34,809 nt of DNA, taken from Verrucomicrobiaceae bacterium. Its GTDB lineage: Bacteria > Verrucomicrobiota > Verrucomicrobiia > Chthoniobacterales > Chthoniobacteraceae. Positions 9,201 to 16,138 of this stretch are shown piece after piece. Numbering within the stretch: position 1 is the stretch's first letter; the number at the start of each line of letters is the position of its first letter. Where the stretch lies: assembly GCA_005791535.1 (NCBI GenBank), contig SXWH01000159.1, positions 1 through 34,809 on the forward strand. The letters run 5' to 3'. The position numbers and the translations under genes were made by a program. The notes under the pieces are model-generated. The model ran no database searches and was not told the origin of the DNA. It worked only from the letters and a program-made list of their open reading frames with translations.

Positions 9201-9492
9201 CCTGCTGAAGCAAATCCACCACGGTCCTCATTTCCTCGATACTCAGCCGTTCGAGATTTGCCCTTAATCCTTTCACCGTCAGCGCCTCATCGCCGCCGAG
9301 ATTGTTGCGCTCGTACTCGCCAAGCATCGTGTCCAGCGCGGCAACAAGATTGCGCGTCTGCGAACCAATCTGCTCCTGCCGCTGCTCCGCATCGCGAATT
9401 GGTTCGGGCGAAATCGGGGCCGCCAAAATCGAGCCGCTGCACGAGGCGACGATGACCATCCGGCATGCAAGACGAAGTGAAGAGTGTTTCAT
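6262..9492 (-). CDS. Giant Ala/Gln-rich coiled-coil protein, exported (DUF4175-like C-terminus)
   Basis: A 1076-residue protein of extreme composition, dominated by Ala, Gln, Lys, Glu and Met. Starting at ATG 9492 gives an export signal (MKHSSLRLACRMVIVASCSG then AAP at about 24-26). The frame is open to 9558, but the extra residues carry no feature. The middle is long amphipathic helix with heptad-like spacing (residues about 60-700). Residues about 700-1000 are near-repeats of the form AQQAAQQA/AMQAAQAAQ. A Gly/Gln/Pro-rich linker precedes a conserved-looking end: IGLPAREREAIQQSLGDKYP, then EYGAMVEQYLLNLANEAAKK. That end resembles the C-terminus of the Gln-rich DUF4175-type proteins of PVC bacteria; this is my recollection of the family, not a search. 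Structural or envelope-spanning roles are plausible, and no enzymatic motif is visible. Confidence 0.85.
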   Translation of the reverse strand: MKHSSLRLACRMVIVASCSGSILAAPISPEPIRDAEQRQEQIGSQTRNLVAALDTMLGEYERNNLGGDEALTVKGLRANLERLSIEEMRTVVDLLQQARAVQDRGAAAQTVADAFSAQKRISVEMARILAAHSRQAEAAEVSKRLNELADRQARNLRDGIQLARMNQWPGGGNFEAMRNAQMETQRGEQAAIAQEVQLAAGRLQKLAEGPMDAAAARDLQQVTAQLKKVEADTQAAAEQLRMGQLQAALAQEMTGRDELRKAARAVAPRERGAEALRKAEAELGRMIDEQEMVRGSTARHPVEKDFDKWLADRAASSDPQKALGREFRGKPLEQLKQSPEIQAKFNQEMNQSSAVLGRMEDQQSELAIKNDFLGQDLADVARAAGSLKDANKAMQEARAALKAMNASDAAAKQAAAIEKMSAARDEVRRRAEEAEMLATRGGDKAANLEMLKNAVENLAKEEASVAQAAKPERAQQADVARRAEKMTERAAEMAPAAAEALKSAVANAKNSEQAMADSNLNKGREEAAQAANNLAKAAAEIAKEIAKTDAAKQLAQDALASLGELAKLIEQEQSIDLDAAKAAALGEKRGKEEFERLAKMQQAVQQKTEEFKTALGAAQLGASQALNDALADMGAARAELEAGNAAPAREAAQKAIEKMLAAKNSMGSQVADAMKQMGANMPATPEEMAKAANQIMQALQEVNGAQEALAKAAEQMGQKAAQNAAEAAMQAAQAAQMAADAAKIAQQQAMQASNPDAARQSADAAQSAQAAQQAAQQAAMNAAQSASMPGQQAMAAAQRAADKAGEAAKAAMQAAQAAGQAQKSAQQAGAQPSRMQAAQQAGAAQQAANKAAQSAQQAQQMAANAAQMAQNGQQSAQQAMQQAAQQLSQAAQQAGQAVAQNGAMSPELMQAAQQAAQQLADGAAQAMNGQNVPAQQAAQQAAQQLSQAAAMMAVQQAGVSQQSAGQGQQSGQGQEPGPGMKGQGQQPGRGSSTGKKQTAANEAPSEGAEDYKPGSEPQAVERQARQAALKKANFIGLPAREREAIQQSLGDKYPSEYGAMVEQYLLNLANEAAKKK
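6600..7370 (-). repeat. Degenerate coding repeat for Ala/Gln-rich units
   Basis: Within the giant coiled-coil gene, the DNA is built from repeated gcctgctgcgcggc-like words (plus-strand reading) that encode QQAAQQA units on the minus strand. Period and wording vary, so it is a degenerate low-complexity tandem repeat. Because its base content is so biased, other frames also stay open here, producing spurious antisense reading frames. Confidence 0.75.
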
Positions 9493-9569
9493 GGGCGGCA
9501 TAAGCAGAGTGTACGGATTGCCGCTTATACCCGTCCGGCCGCCGCTTGTCTTGGCCAATTGTCAGATAT

Positions 9570-10532
9570 TTAGACCATCCGCGGAGCACGCTTCGGCACC
9601 GCCGGCGACACAGGCTGAGCGTTTTCGATGACAGCGGCCGCACCGGCTTCGCGGAAATCCGGAGGAATCGGCGCAACCAGCTCTAGCCGCTCGCCGGTCC
9701 TCGGATGATTAAAGCCGAGCTTCCACGCGTGAAGCATTTGCCGCGAAAATGCACCGCGCGAACCGTACGTTTCATCGCCCGCGAGCGGATTTCCAAGATG
9801 TTTCATGTGAACGCGGATCTGGTGCGTCCGGCCCGTGTAAAGCGTGCATTCCACCAGCGTGCCGCCGGTGACCTCGCCGAGCACGCGCCAGCCCGTCTTG
9901 GCTTCCTTGCCTTCACCCGGTCGCGCCACCGCCATCTTCTGCCGGTGCACCCGATGCCTGCCAATCGGGACATCCACAATTCCCTCGCGGCGCTTCATCG
10001 CACCGGTCACAATAGCAAGATAGACCTTCGTTACATCCCGCTCGGCGAACTGCTCCACGAGCGACTGGTGCGCGGCATCATTTTTTGCCGCGACGAGGCA
10101 ACCGCTCGTCTCCTTGTCGAGCCGATGCACGATTCCCGGTCGCTCCACGCCGCCCACACCGCTCAGTTCATCGCAGTGAAATAGCAACGCATTGACCAGC
10201 GTTCCATCGTGGTGACCCGCAGCCGGATGCACGACAAGTCCCGGCGGCTTGTTGATCACGATGACGTCCGCATCTTCAAAAAGAACCTCCAGCGCGATGT
10301 CCTGTGCCTCCGTGGTGCTCGCGACAGCCGGTGGTTCAATGAGCACGATTTTCTCCCCGCCGCGAAGCTTGTGATTCGGACGCACGATCGCCCCGTCAAC
10401 CGTGAGATGCCCGTCGCGAATCCACTGCTGGAGCCGCGAGCGCGAATGCTCCATCCCGAGTTCGCCGAGATAGTGATCGAGCCGCGTTCCGCGTTGCGAA
10501 GGCTCTACGATGAATTCCCGTGGACTGGCCAT
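9570..10532 (-). CDS. RluA-family 23S rRNA pseudouridine synthase (RluD-like)
   Basis: A 320-residue enzyme that converts uridines to pseudouridine in structured RNA, most likely 23S rRNA. An S4 RNA-binding domain is at about 15-65 (RGTRLDHYLGEL, then GHLTVDGAIVRPNHKLRGGE). The synthase domain follows, with NKPPGLVVHPAAG at 94-106, the family signature GIVHRLDKETSGCLVAAK at 133-150 with catalytic Asp139, and the RTHQIRVHMKHLGNPLAGD segment at 235-253. The presence of the S4 domain and the length fit RluD or RluC rather than RluA. The start ATG 10532 immediately precedes the domain and matches the usual length. The last 25 residues (Ala/Pro/Val-rich) form a family-atypical tail. The NIL-domain gene ends 48 bases upstream, so the two may be co-transcribed. 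Confidence 0.93.
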   Translation of the reverse strand: MASPREFIVEPSQRGTRLDHYLGELGMEHSRSRLQQWIRDGHLTVDGAIVRPNHKLRGGEKIVLIEPPAVASTTEAQDIALEVLFEDADVIVINKPPGLVVHPAAGHHDGTLVNALLFHCDELSGVGGVERPGIVHRLDKETSGCLVAAKNDAAHQSLVEQFAERDVTKVYLAIVTGAMKRREGIVDVPIGRHRVHRQKMAVARPGEGKEAKTGWRVLGEVTGGTLVECTLYTGRTHQIRVHMKHLGNPLAGDETYGSRGAFSRQMLHAWKLGFNHPRTGERLELVAPIPPDFREAGAAAVIENAQPVSPAVPKRAPRMV

Positions 10533-10580
10533 GTGCGATTTCCCTGCCCAGTGCTCAAATCACACCGAACTCCGGGATGA

Positions 10581-10823
10581 TTACCCTTCGATTGTCTGAA
10601 TCTCCACCGGTTCGACTTTGATCCCCTGCTCCTCCAGCCAGGCAATCGCCGATTTCACCACATCGCGGTCGCCCTTCAGTTCCATCGAAACGAGCCCGAT
10701 TTCATCGTTCACGCTTGCCTGCCGGATGTTGAACTCCACATCGAATTTCTTCGCGAGTTCGCAAATGACCGGTCGGGTGACGTGGCGGCTCGGATACATG
10801 AGCCAGAGGCGTTGGGTGTCCAT
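10581..10823 (-). CDS. Stand-alone NIL-domain protein
   Basis: An 80-residue protein consisting almost only of a NIL-type (ACT-like ferredoxin) fold: LWLMYPSRHVTRPVICELAK, then FDVEFNIRQASVNDEIGLVS, MELKGDRDVVKSAIAWLEEQ and GIKVEPVE. NIL domains are best known as the C-terminal methionine-sensing domain of the MetN ATPase, and also occur as small free-standing proteins and with ferredoxins. The start ATG 10823 leaves only 4 bases after the stop of the upstream gene (TGA tttt ATG), implying translational coupling. The frame continues to 10853, but that adds only residues overlapping the neighbour. Ligand unknown; an amino-acid or sulfur-related regulatory role is a guess from the family. Confidence 0.82.
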   Translation of the reverse strand: MDTQRLWLMYPSRHVTRPVICELAKKFDVEFNIRQASVNDEIGLVSMELKGDRDVVKSAIAWLEEQGIKVEPVEIQTIEG

Positions 10824-10827
10824 AAAA

Positions 10828-11211
10828 TCAGTAGGAAAACTTCGGCGAGCCAAGGTTCAGCGACGCCGCCGTATCGGCCGCTGCGCCGTCTACTTTTGCA
10901 GTCGCAATCGCAGCCGCCGGAGTTGCACGCGCCGCGCCGGAGACTGAAAAGGAAAGCTCGCCGTCCGCTTTTACACAAGCATCGGGAACCGCGGAAATCT
11001 CGCCGCACGGAACATCGAGATTCAAGAACTTCGACGCCGGATTCACCACCGCAGAACCCACGGTCGGGACGGACGCCTCCGCCACAATCGCCGCACCGCC
11101 CCGAACTGGCGAAGGCCCGACGCTCATCGCAGTTATCGCAAAATCACCGGTCGGTGCTCCGGTCAACGGCACACTTACGTTCAGACGCGGATTGGCTTCG
11201 GGCGTTGTCAT
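10828..11211 (-). CDS. Hypothetical protein, beta-rich, unknown
   Basis: A 127-residue product that I do not recognise. It is rich in Ala, Val, Ser, Gly and Pro with alternating hydrophobic strands (NVSVPLTGAPTGDFAITAMS, SVPTVGSAVVNPASKFLNLD, ADGELSFSVSGAARATPAAA), suggesting a small beta protein. There is no signal peptide or membrane segment. The frame extends to ATG 11241, ten residues longer. I prefer ATG 11211, although its agaagga purine run lies directly against the start codon. It is supported as a gene by its tight 4-base junction with the NIL gene and protein-like composition, while the antisense frame is an Arg/Pro/Ser-rich shadow. Confidence 0.6.
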   Translation of the reverse strand: MTTPEANPRLNVSVPLTGAPTGDFAITAMSVGPSPVRGGAAIVAEASVPTVGSAVVNPASKFLNLDVPCGEISAVPDACVKADGELSFSVSGAARATPAAAIATAKVDGAAADTAASLNLGSPKFSY

Positions 11212-11274
11212 TCCTTCTTTTACACCACGCGCCCCAGGCATTCAATCGCGGAACCAAAATATAATCCCGCTCCG

Positions 11275-12168
11275 CTAAATCTCGTCATCGTCCTTCACCC
11301 GCGGCGGCTCCTGCCACTTGATCGGGCCGTAGCCGATATCATCCTCATCAAACCGCGCGAGCTCCTTGTCCTCCTCGATGGGCTCCGGAGCGACATCGAG
11401 CTCGTCCTGACCAATGAAGAGTTCCCCGCAAAACACACCGCCCTTCTCCACGGTAATTGCCCGCGCATACACCGTGCCTTCGAGCCACCCGCCTTTGTCG
11501 ATGATAACCTTGTCCGCGATAATCTTCGCCTGCGATTTGCCACGCACGGTGAATTCCTTGCACTTCATCGTGCGGACAAATTCCACGTCCGCTTTTTTGT
11601 CCACGACCAGATTCTTGCAATCTATCCCACCGGTCACGCGGCCCTTCATGCGCAGAGTCGCCGTGCCGGTGCAGACAAGATATCCCCGCAGGCTGCCTTC
11701 GATTTTTGCCGAACCGCAGGCGATCTTCGTGCTGGTAACATCGCCTTTCGGCGCGATGTGCAGTTCGCCAGCAGTCTGCACGCTGCGGCTGAACGGAGTC
11801 GTGATTTTGAAATCCCGCAGGTCGATGTAAGACCCGCAGTCCGGACACATCGTGCTCTGCGCCTCTGTGCTCAAAATCTGCGTGTGCGCGCACGTGAAAC
11901 ACACCACTTCCCGCTCCTTGATGCCGAACATCATCTTGTTCAGCTTATCGAAGAAGCCCGGCGTTTTTACGATCTTCGCATCCTGCCCGTCCGGCGCGTG
12001 CTCAAGTGGATACTCGTTGCGGCACTTCCGGCAAATGGTTGTTCGCAGCAGTACAGACTCATCCTGCACGTGTCCGCAATGCGGGCAGACGGCGGAGAGT
12101 TTTTCGGTATTGCGGCGCTGGTTTTTTGCCACGGAAGGATCTGGGCGTGCGAATGTAGGCGGGCTCAA
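11275..12168 (-). CDS. Bactofilin-family (polymer-forming cytoskeletal) protein with two N-terminal zinc ribbons
   Basis: A 297-residue protein. Two four-cysteine ribbons come first: CPHCGH with CRKC (C28, C31, C46, C49) and CFTC with CPDC (C90, C93, C108, C111). From about 117 to 255 there is a right-handed beta-helix of the bactofilin type, with repeated short strands such as KIEGSLRGYLVCTGTATLRM, KGRVTGGIDCKNLVVDKKA and GWLEGTVYARAITVEKGGVF. The end is acidic. Bactofilins polymerise without nucleotide and scaffold cell-shape or wall enzymes; the zinc ribbons may add a partner-binding module. The start is TTG 12168, supported by a ggag Shine-Dalgarno motif 8 bases upstream; the next candidate (GTG 12132) has none, and the first ATG would remove both ribbons from the frame's conserved part. 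The short bactofilin gene lies 140 bases upstream on the same strand. Confidence 0.87.
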   Translation of the reverse strand: MSPPTFARPDPSVAKNQRRNTEKLSAVCPHCGHVQDESVLLRTTICRKCRNEYPLEHAPDGQDAKIVKTPGFFDKLNKMMFGIKEREVVCFTCAHTQILSTEAQSTMCPDCGSYIDLRDFKITTPFSRSVQTAGELHIAPKGDVTSTKIACGSAKIEGSLRGYLVCTGTATLRMKGRVTGGIDCKNLVVDKKADVEFVRTMKCKEFTVRGKSQAKIIADKVIIDKGGWLEGTVYARAITVEKGGVFCGELFIGQDELDVAPEPIEEDKELARFDEDDIGYGPIKWQEPPRVKDDDEI

Positions 12169-12204
12169 ATACGGGGCTCCGGGTCTCTACCCGCAAACAG
12201 AGCA

Positions 12205-12273
12205 CCCACACCGCACTCCACGGGACCGGACTCAGCATTTGGAGACGCTTTGCCGGTCCCGTGGTGCGGGTGC
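12205..12273. repeat. Large imperfect inverted repeat between the two bactofilin genes
   Basis: A perfect 12-base arm, ccacgggaccgg at 12218-12229, pairs with ccggtcccgtgg at 12253-12264. After a 2-base bulge the stem extends by ccgca (12211-12215) against tgcgg (12265-12269). The loop is about 23 bases. There is no following T-run in either direction, so a rho-independent terminator is unlikely. It could be a palindromic repeat element or a structured leader of the zinc-ribbon bactofilin mRNA, whose start lies about 37 bases away. Confidence 0.55.
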
Positions 12274-12307
12274 AAATATTGATGATTCCGCCGACTGGCG
12301 GGCGCTT

Positions 12308-12700
12308 TTAGCGTCCCGCTCCGCCCGCGCCGGTCACCGGCGTACGAACGATTTCAGGCTGGCGCATCGAAACCTTGTTTGGAGTCACTTCGGATTTTCC
12401 GACGAACGTCGCGCCATCTTCGATCACGAGTCGGGTCGCCTTCAAGTCGCCGTGAAGGATCGCGTGCGACTTCAGTTCGCAACGCTCTTCCACCGTGATG
12501 TTGCCATGGACCTTGCCGAGAATGGTGACCGACTTCGTCTTGATCTCGCCTTTGATCTCCGCGTTCTCGCCGACGGTGAGGACTCCCGACGAGGTGATCT
12601 CGCCTTCGATCTTGCCGTCGATCGTCAGTTCGTTTTGGAATTTGAGCGAGCCTTTGATTTCGACGTCGCTGCTCAGGATGTTCTTGGATATATCAGCCAT
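12308..12700 (-). CDS. Bactofilin (polymer-forming cytoskeletal protein)
   Basis: A 130-residue protein of standard bactofilin length. The core beta-helix is at about 12-105, built from repeated units such as DVEIKGSLKFQNELTIDGKI, EGEITSSGVLTVGENAEIKG, EIKTKSVTILGKVHGNITVE and LHGDLKATRLVIEDGATFVG. Short unstructured ends flank it (MADISKN and a Gly-rich tail), as is usual for the family. It should assemble into filaments that anchor other proteins at the membrane. The start ATG 12700 has no strong Shine-Dalgarno site. A candidate promoter with a consensus -35 lies about 110-135 bases upstream. The following gene encodes a second, larger bactofilin with zinc ribbons, so the two may co-assemble. 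Confidence 0.92.
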   Translation of the reverse strand: MADISKNILSSDVEIKGSLKFQNELTIDGKIEGEITSSGVLTVGENAEIKGEIKTKSVTILGKVHGNITVEERCELKSHAILHGDLKATRLVIEDGATFVGKSEVTPNKVSMRQPEIVRTPVTGAGGAGR

Positions 12701-12807
12701 TGTGTGTTGGGCGGCTTTTGTTGATTAAAGATGCCGTCCGAGCCACCGGCAGACATCCCGGATTTCGCGACGGAAAAGCACCTGTTTTCCATCCGATATC
12801 CGTGTGA

Positions 12808-12835
12808 AGTATGGGTTTCGAAAAGAGCGTGTCAA
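12808..12835 (-). promoter_or_regulatory. Candidate sigma-70 promoter for the bactofilin operon
   Basis: On the minus strand a perfect -35 TTGACA (12835 to 12830) is followed after 16 bases by CATACT (12813 to 12808), which matches 4 of 6 positions of the -10 consensus. Transcription would start near 12801, giving a leader of about 100 bases before ATG 12700. It sits in the divergent gap between the bactofilin and acetyltransferase genes. Confidence 0.42.
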
Positions 12836-12942
12836 CACTACTAATGGTGGTTTTTCCGCCCAGTGACACAATATATGGAAAAACCGGTGAACCGCATAAA
12901 GACTTGCTCGGCGAGCCATACCACCCTCTCCTTCAAGCATCC

Positions 12943-13440
12943 ATGCACATCCGTGCCGCAACCACCGCCGACATCCCGCAGATTCGCTTGCTCGCACACG
13001 AAATCTGGCACGCACACTACCCGTCGATCATCACCGTGGAGCAGATCCACTTCATGCTCGAATGGATGTATTCCCCCGCCGAAATCGAGCGCCAGCTTCG
13101 CGAGGGTCCGCACTGGGAAATTGCCGAACTTCACGGCCAGCCGATCGCGTTTACGAGCTACGGCATCGAGTCCGACGGGCGCGTGAAATTGCACAAGCTC
13201 TACGTCGCAACAGCCCACCAGCGCCAAGGAATCGGTCGCGAATTGCTCGCGCATGTGATGACACAGGCGGCCCGACTTGGCGGGAACGAGGTCTGGTTGC
13301 AGGTAAACAAGCGCAACACGTCCGCCATCGAAGCATACACGAAAGCAGGGTTCCACATTGAAAAAGAAGCCACATTCGACATCGGCCACGGCTTCGTGAT
13401 GGACGATTATATCATGTGCAAACGCACCGCGGCCTCGTAG
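12943..13440 (+). CDS. GNAT-family N-acetyltransferase
   Basis: A 165-residue acetyl-CoA-dependent acetyltransferase. It begins with the typical first strand MHIRAATTADIPQIRLLAHE. The acetyl-CoA pyrophosphate-binding motif is VATAHQRQGIGRELLAHVM at about 88-106 (Q/R-x-x-G-x-G). The C-terminal motif B region is VNKRNTSAIEAYTKAGFHIE at about 121-140. The frame continues upstream to 12811, but the extra 44 residues are not family-like and would run into the promoter region; ATG 12943 begins the fold exactly. The acceptor is unknown. A SMI1/KNR4 gene follows 63 bases downstream on the same strand. Confidence 0.92.
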   Translation: MHIRAATTADIPQIRLLAHEIWHAHYPSIITVEQIHFMLEWMYSPAEIERQLREGPHWEIAELHGQPIAFTSYGIESDGRVKLHKLYVATAHQRQGIGRELLAHVMTQAARLGGNEVWLQVNKRNTSAIEAYTKAGFHIEKEATFDIGHGFVMDDYIMCKRTAAS

Positions 13441-13503
13441 CCGGCAACTGCTCAAATCCCTTTCCCCGCCCGTAACAAAAGCCCTCAAATCCCGGAACAC
13501 ATT

Positions 13504-13977
13504 ATGAGCCCACTGATTGTCCCAATTCTCGCAAAACACCGCACCACACAACCCGCCCCCGAGTCACAGATTGCAGAGTGGGAACAACAAAACGGCGTGC
13601 TGATGCCGGAATCGCTCAAAGCGATCTACCGACTTTCAAACGGACTCCGCATGGGCCCCGATGACGACCCAACGTTCCTTCTTCATCCCATCGAAGAGGT
13701 CGAGACCATCTCAATGGCGATATATGGAGAACCACCCGGCGAATCCGGACCGCCGACTATGTTTGGGCTCATCCGGCTGCACGACGGCGACTACGCAGCA
13801 CTGGACCTGGCCGCACGCTCGGAATCCGACCCGTATCGAATCGTGGACGGATTTACCGAAACGATTCATCTCACGTGGAAGAACCCGAAGGTCATCGCTG
13901 CGAATATCGAGGAATTCTTCATCAAAGCCGACCGGCACCTGACGAAACCGTGCGCCTATTGGTGGCTCAATGGTTGA
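13504..13977 (+). CDS. SMI1/KNR4 (SUKH)-family protein
   Basis: A 157-residue protein with the N-terminal SUKH signature: IAEWEQQNGVLMPESLKAIY near 23-42, then RLSNGLRM, a conserved helix with a hydrophobic PE-shaped turn. Later elements (FGLIRLHDGDYAALDLA near 87-103, and the WKNPKVIAANIEEFF helix near 125-139) complete the fold. SUKH proteins include immunity proteins against polymorphic toxins as well as free-standing proteins of unknown role. No toxin gene is adjacent here, so an immunity role is not supported by context. The start ATG 13504 fits the domain boundary. Confidence 0.82.
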   Translation: MSPLIVPILAKHRTTQPAPESQIAEWEQQNGVLMPESLKAIYRLSNGLRMGPDDDPTFLLHPIEEVETISMAIYGEPPGESGPPTMFGLIRLHDGDYAALDLAARSESDPYRIVDGFTETIHLTWKNPKVIAANIEEFFIKADRHLTKPCAYWWLNG

Positions 13978-13999
13978 ACGCCGGACGCCGGAATGAGCC

Positions 14000-15205
14000 T
14001 CAAACTACGAAACGCTCCGGGGCCATCACATCTCGCTTCTTTGTCAAACGCCCGATCAGTCGATCCCAGCTTTCCTGTCCCCGGATGATTTCCACTTCGA
14101 TGCGAAGGTAATAGATGGGCACTTCCAGTTTCTCGATCCCCGCAATCTTCGCAGGGAAACGCACGGCGTCTTTCTCCGTGGTTACGATGCAATCCAAATC
14201 GCGGTTCACGGCGCGGGTCACAAAATCGCGCAACTCCTCATCATTGAAGCGGTGATGATCCGCAAACCGTGCTGTGATCACCGAATTCGCCCCGAGTTTG
14301 GTCAGAGATCCTTCGAAGCTCTCGGGGCGTGCGATTCCGCTAAGCACCCCGATATAGCGGCCTTTGAGGAAGTCGAGCGGACGCCGGTCGGCGGGATCGT
14401 AGAGGTTCTGCAAATACTGTGGCTTGTGCGCGCACTCGATGATTTCCGCCGTCGGGTTGTAGCTCTGGATGCGCTGGATCAATTCCTCGTTTTCCCCCGC
14501 GACTGATTTGGTGATGAGGACATACTGCGCACGCCGGATGTTTCCCGGCGGTTCACGCAGAGTTCCGCGCGGCAGCAGAAATTCGTTTCCGAACGGTGCA
14601 CCGCGGTCCACGAGGCATATATCAATCCGGTGCTCAATGTCCTGATACTGCATGCCGTCATCGAGCAGCAGAAGGTCCGCATTATATTCGCGGATCGCGT
14701 GTCTGCCGGTTCGCGCACGGTCACGGTCCACGAGCACGAGAACATCACCAAGTGAGCGCGCGAGCATGAATGGCTCGTCGCCCGCCCACGCCGAATCCAG
14801 CAGCAACCGTCGCCCGTCATGCACGACGCGTGGCTTAAACTTCCCGAAAAATCTCCGCCGGAAACGCCGGTGAAACGGCAGCTTCACACTCTTGTAGCCG
14901 CGCGACAAAATCGCCACCTTGCGACCGCCATCGGTAAGTTCCCGCGCGAGCTTTTCCACAACCGGCGTTTTGCCCGTTCCCCCGACCGTGAGATTTCCGA
15001 CGCTCAGGACCATGACGCCAAGCTGCCGTCCTTTCCGGATGCGCTTTCGGTAAAGCCACAACCGCGTCTGCACGCCGAAGCGAAAAATCCACGAGAGCCC
15101 GTAGAGGAACCACCGCAAGAAAAGCGCACGCTTCCCGAACCGGCGCTCCAAAATTACATCGGTCGCAAACTGCTCAAAGCGGTCCAGGCTGTCGCGGAGT
15201 GCCAT
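14000..15205 (-). CDS. lpxK: Tetraacyldisaccharide 4'-kinase LpxK (lipid A synthesis)
   Basis: A 401-residue inner-membrane kinase that phosphorylates the 4' position of the lipid A disaccharide precursor. A hydrophobic N-terminal anchor is at about 28-52 ([20 protein letters not shown]). The P-loop region reads [20 protein letters not shown], with GGTGKTP at 75-81, then SRGY at 101-104 and the family motif [13 protein letters not shown] at about 178-190. All match LpxK, and the length is slightly above the usual 330-370. The frame is open 101 codons further upstream, but those overlap thrB and look like shadow sequence. ATG 15205 lies 2 bases after the thrB stop, so thrB and lpxK are almost certainly co-transcribed. 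It implies a lipid A-bearing outer membrane. Confidence 0.95.
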   Translation of the reverse strand: MALRDSLDRFEQFATDVILERRFGKRALFLRWFLYGLSWIFRFGVQTRLWLYRKRIRKGRQLGVMVLSVGNLTVGGTGKTPVVEKLARELTDGGRKVAILSRGYKSVKLPFHRRFRRRFFGKFKPRVVHDGRRLLLDSAWAGDEPFMLARSLGDVLVLVDRDRARTGRHAIREYNADLLLLDDGMQYQDIEHRIDICLVDRGAPFGNEFLLPRGTLREPPGNIRRAQYVLITKSVAGENEELIQRIQSYNPTAEIIECAHKPQYLQNLYDPADRRPLDFLKGRYIGVLSGIARPESFEGSLTKLGANSVITARFADHHRFNDEELRDFVTRAVNRDLDCIVTTEKDAVRFPAKIAGIEKLEVPIYYLRIEVEIIRGQESWDRLIGRLTKKRDVMAPERFVV

Positions 15206-15207
15206 GT

Positions 15208-16065
15208 TCAGATAAGGACAGTAGCGCCGCGATTGTCTGCGGATCGGATTAACGTGTAAGCACCCGCATTTCCGCTCGCAGTCTTCATCGCAGCGGCGAT
15301 CGCATCGGCATTTTCCAAAGCGACACAACAAATCGTGGAACCGCTTCCGCTCAGGAATCCGCCGATTGCCCCGGCATTCTCCGCTGCTGCGATAACCTTT
15401 CCGAGAAACGGAATCAGTCGCTCGCGATAGGGCTGATGCAGCCCGTCGGCAAAACTCCCGCGCAGGAGCTCGTAGCGCTGGGTAAGAAACGCCGCCGTAA
15501 TCCGGCAAGCGTTCGAGGAACTCATCACGGCGTCCCGTCTCGGAATCGAATCCGGCAGGATGCTCCGCGCCACCGGCGTGCTCACTTCGAAATCGGGAAT
15601 CAGCAACACAAACTTCAACTCCGGCGCGACCTCGCAGCGAATCGTCTCCGCGCCCGAACGCGAAACGGCAAAGCCACCGAACGCCGCCGGCGCCGCATTA
15701 TCAGGATGCCCTTCGAGTGCTGCGCACAACTCGAAAAGCGCATTGGGATTCAACGGCGAACCACTCAGCGCATTCAATCCGTGCATCACACCGAGTCGCA
15801 CTGTAACGCTGCTTCCCAGCCCGCGCGACTGCGGCACTTCGCCTTCGATTTTCCAATCGAATCCGAAAGGCGCGACGCCCGCTGCTTTGAAGAATGCATC
15901 CGCCGCACCGGAAAAAACCGCCGGATGCTCCGTGCGCGCGCTGCGTGAAATCGTGACTTCATTGGAAAGCCCGAGCGCGATGCCCAGGCTGTCGAAGCCG
16001 GGACCGAGATTCGCCGTCGTTCCGGGAACGCGTGTTGTGACCGTTTGCTGCATCGCCGCCAGCAT
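15208..16065 (-). CDS. thrB: Homoserine kinase (GHMP family)
   Basis: A 285-residue enzyme that phosphorylates homoserine with ATP in threonine synthesis. N-terminal GHMP motif TRVPGTTANLGPGFDSLGIA; ATP-loop motif 2 VPQSRGLGSSVTVRLG, where the usual GLGSSA is GLGSSV; EGHPDNAAPAAFGG; and the C-terminal motif GGFLSGSGSTICCV. Possible starts are ATG 16065 (ggaa about 5 bases upstream, MLAAMQQTV) and ATG 16053 (MQQTVTTRV); I chose 16065 for the better ribosome-binding site. The frame reaches 16161, but the extra residues precede the fold and overlap the divergent rph start. lpxK follows with a 2-base gap. Confidence 0.93.
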   Translation of the reverse strand: MLAAMQQTVTTRVPGTTANLGPGFDSLGIALGLSNEVTISRSARTEHPAVFSGAADAFFKAAGVAPFGFDWKIEGEVPQSRGLGSSVTVRLGVMHGLNALSGSPLNPNALFELCAALEGHPDNAAPAAFGGFAVSRSGAETIRCEVAPELKFVLLIPDFEVSTPVARSILPDSIPRRDAVMSSSNACRITAAFLTQRYELLRGSFADGLHQPYRERLIPFLGKVIAAAENAGAIGGFLSGSGSTICCVALENADAIAAAMKTASGNAGAYTLIRSADNRGATVLI

Positions 16066-16138
16066 TCGTTTCCGCGCGATTGCGTCAAATGCGAATTCAG
16101 CATTGCGCGAAGCATTCCAAACCGCCATTCGCTCCCGC

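Noticed and set aside
12725-13015. 96-codon minus-strand frame in the divergent promoter gap
   Set aside because: It overlaps the candidate promoter and the acetyltransferase start and shows no family resemblance.
15206-15508. Upstream extension of the lpxK frame
   Set aside because: It overlaps thrB in another frame and is Arg/Cys-rich without LpxK character; ATG 15205 fits the family.
15560-16138. Upstream extension of the rph frame
   Set aside because: It is antisense to thrB, and RNase PH begins naturally at ATG 16139 with MSRHDGR.
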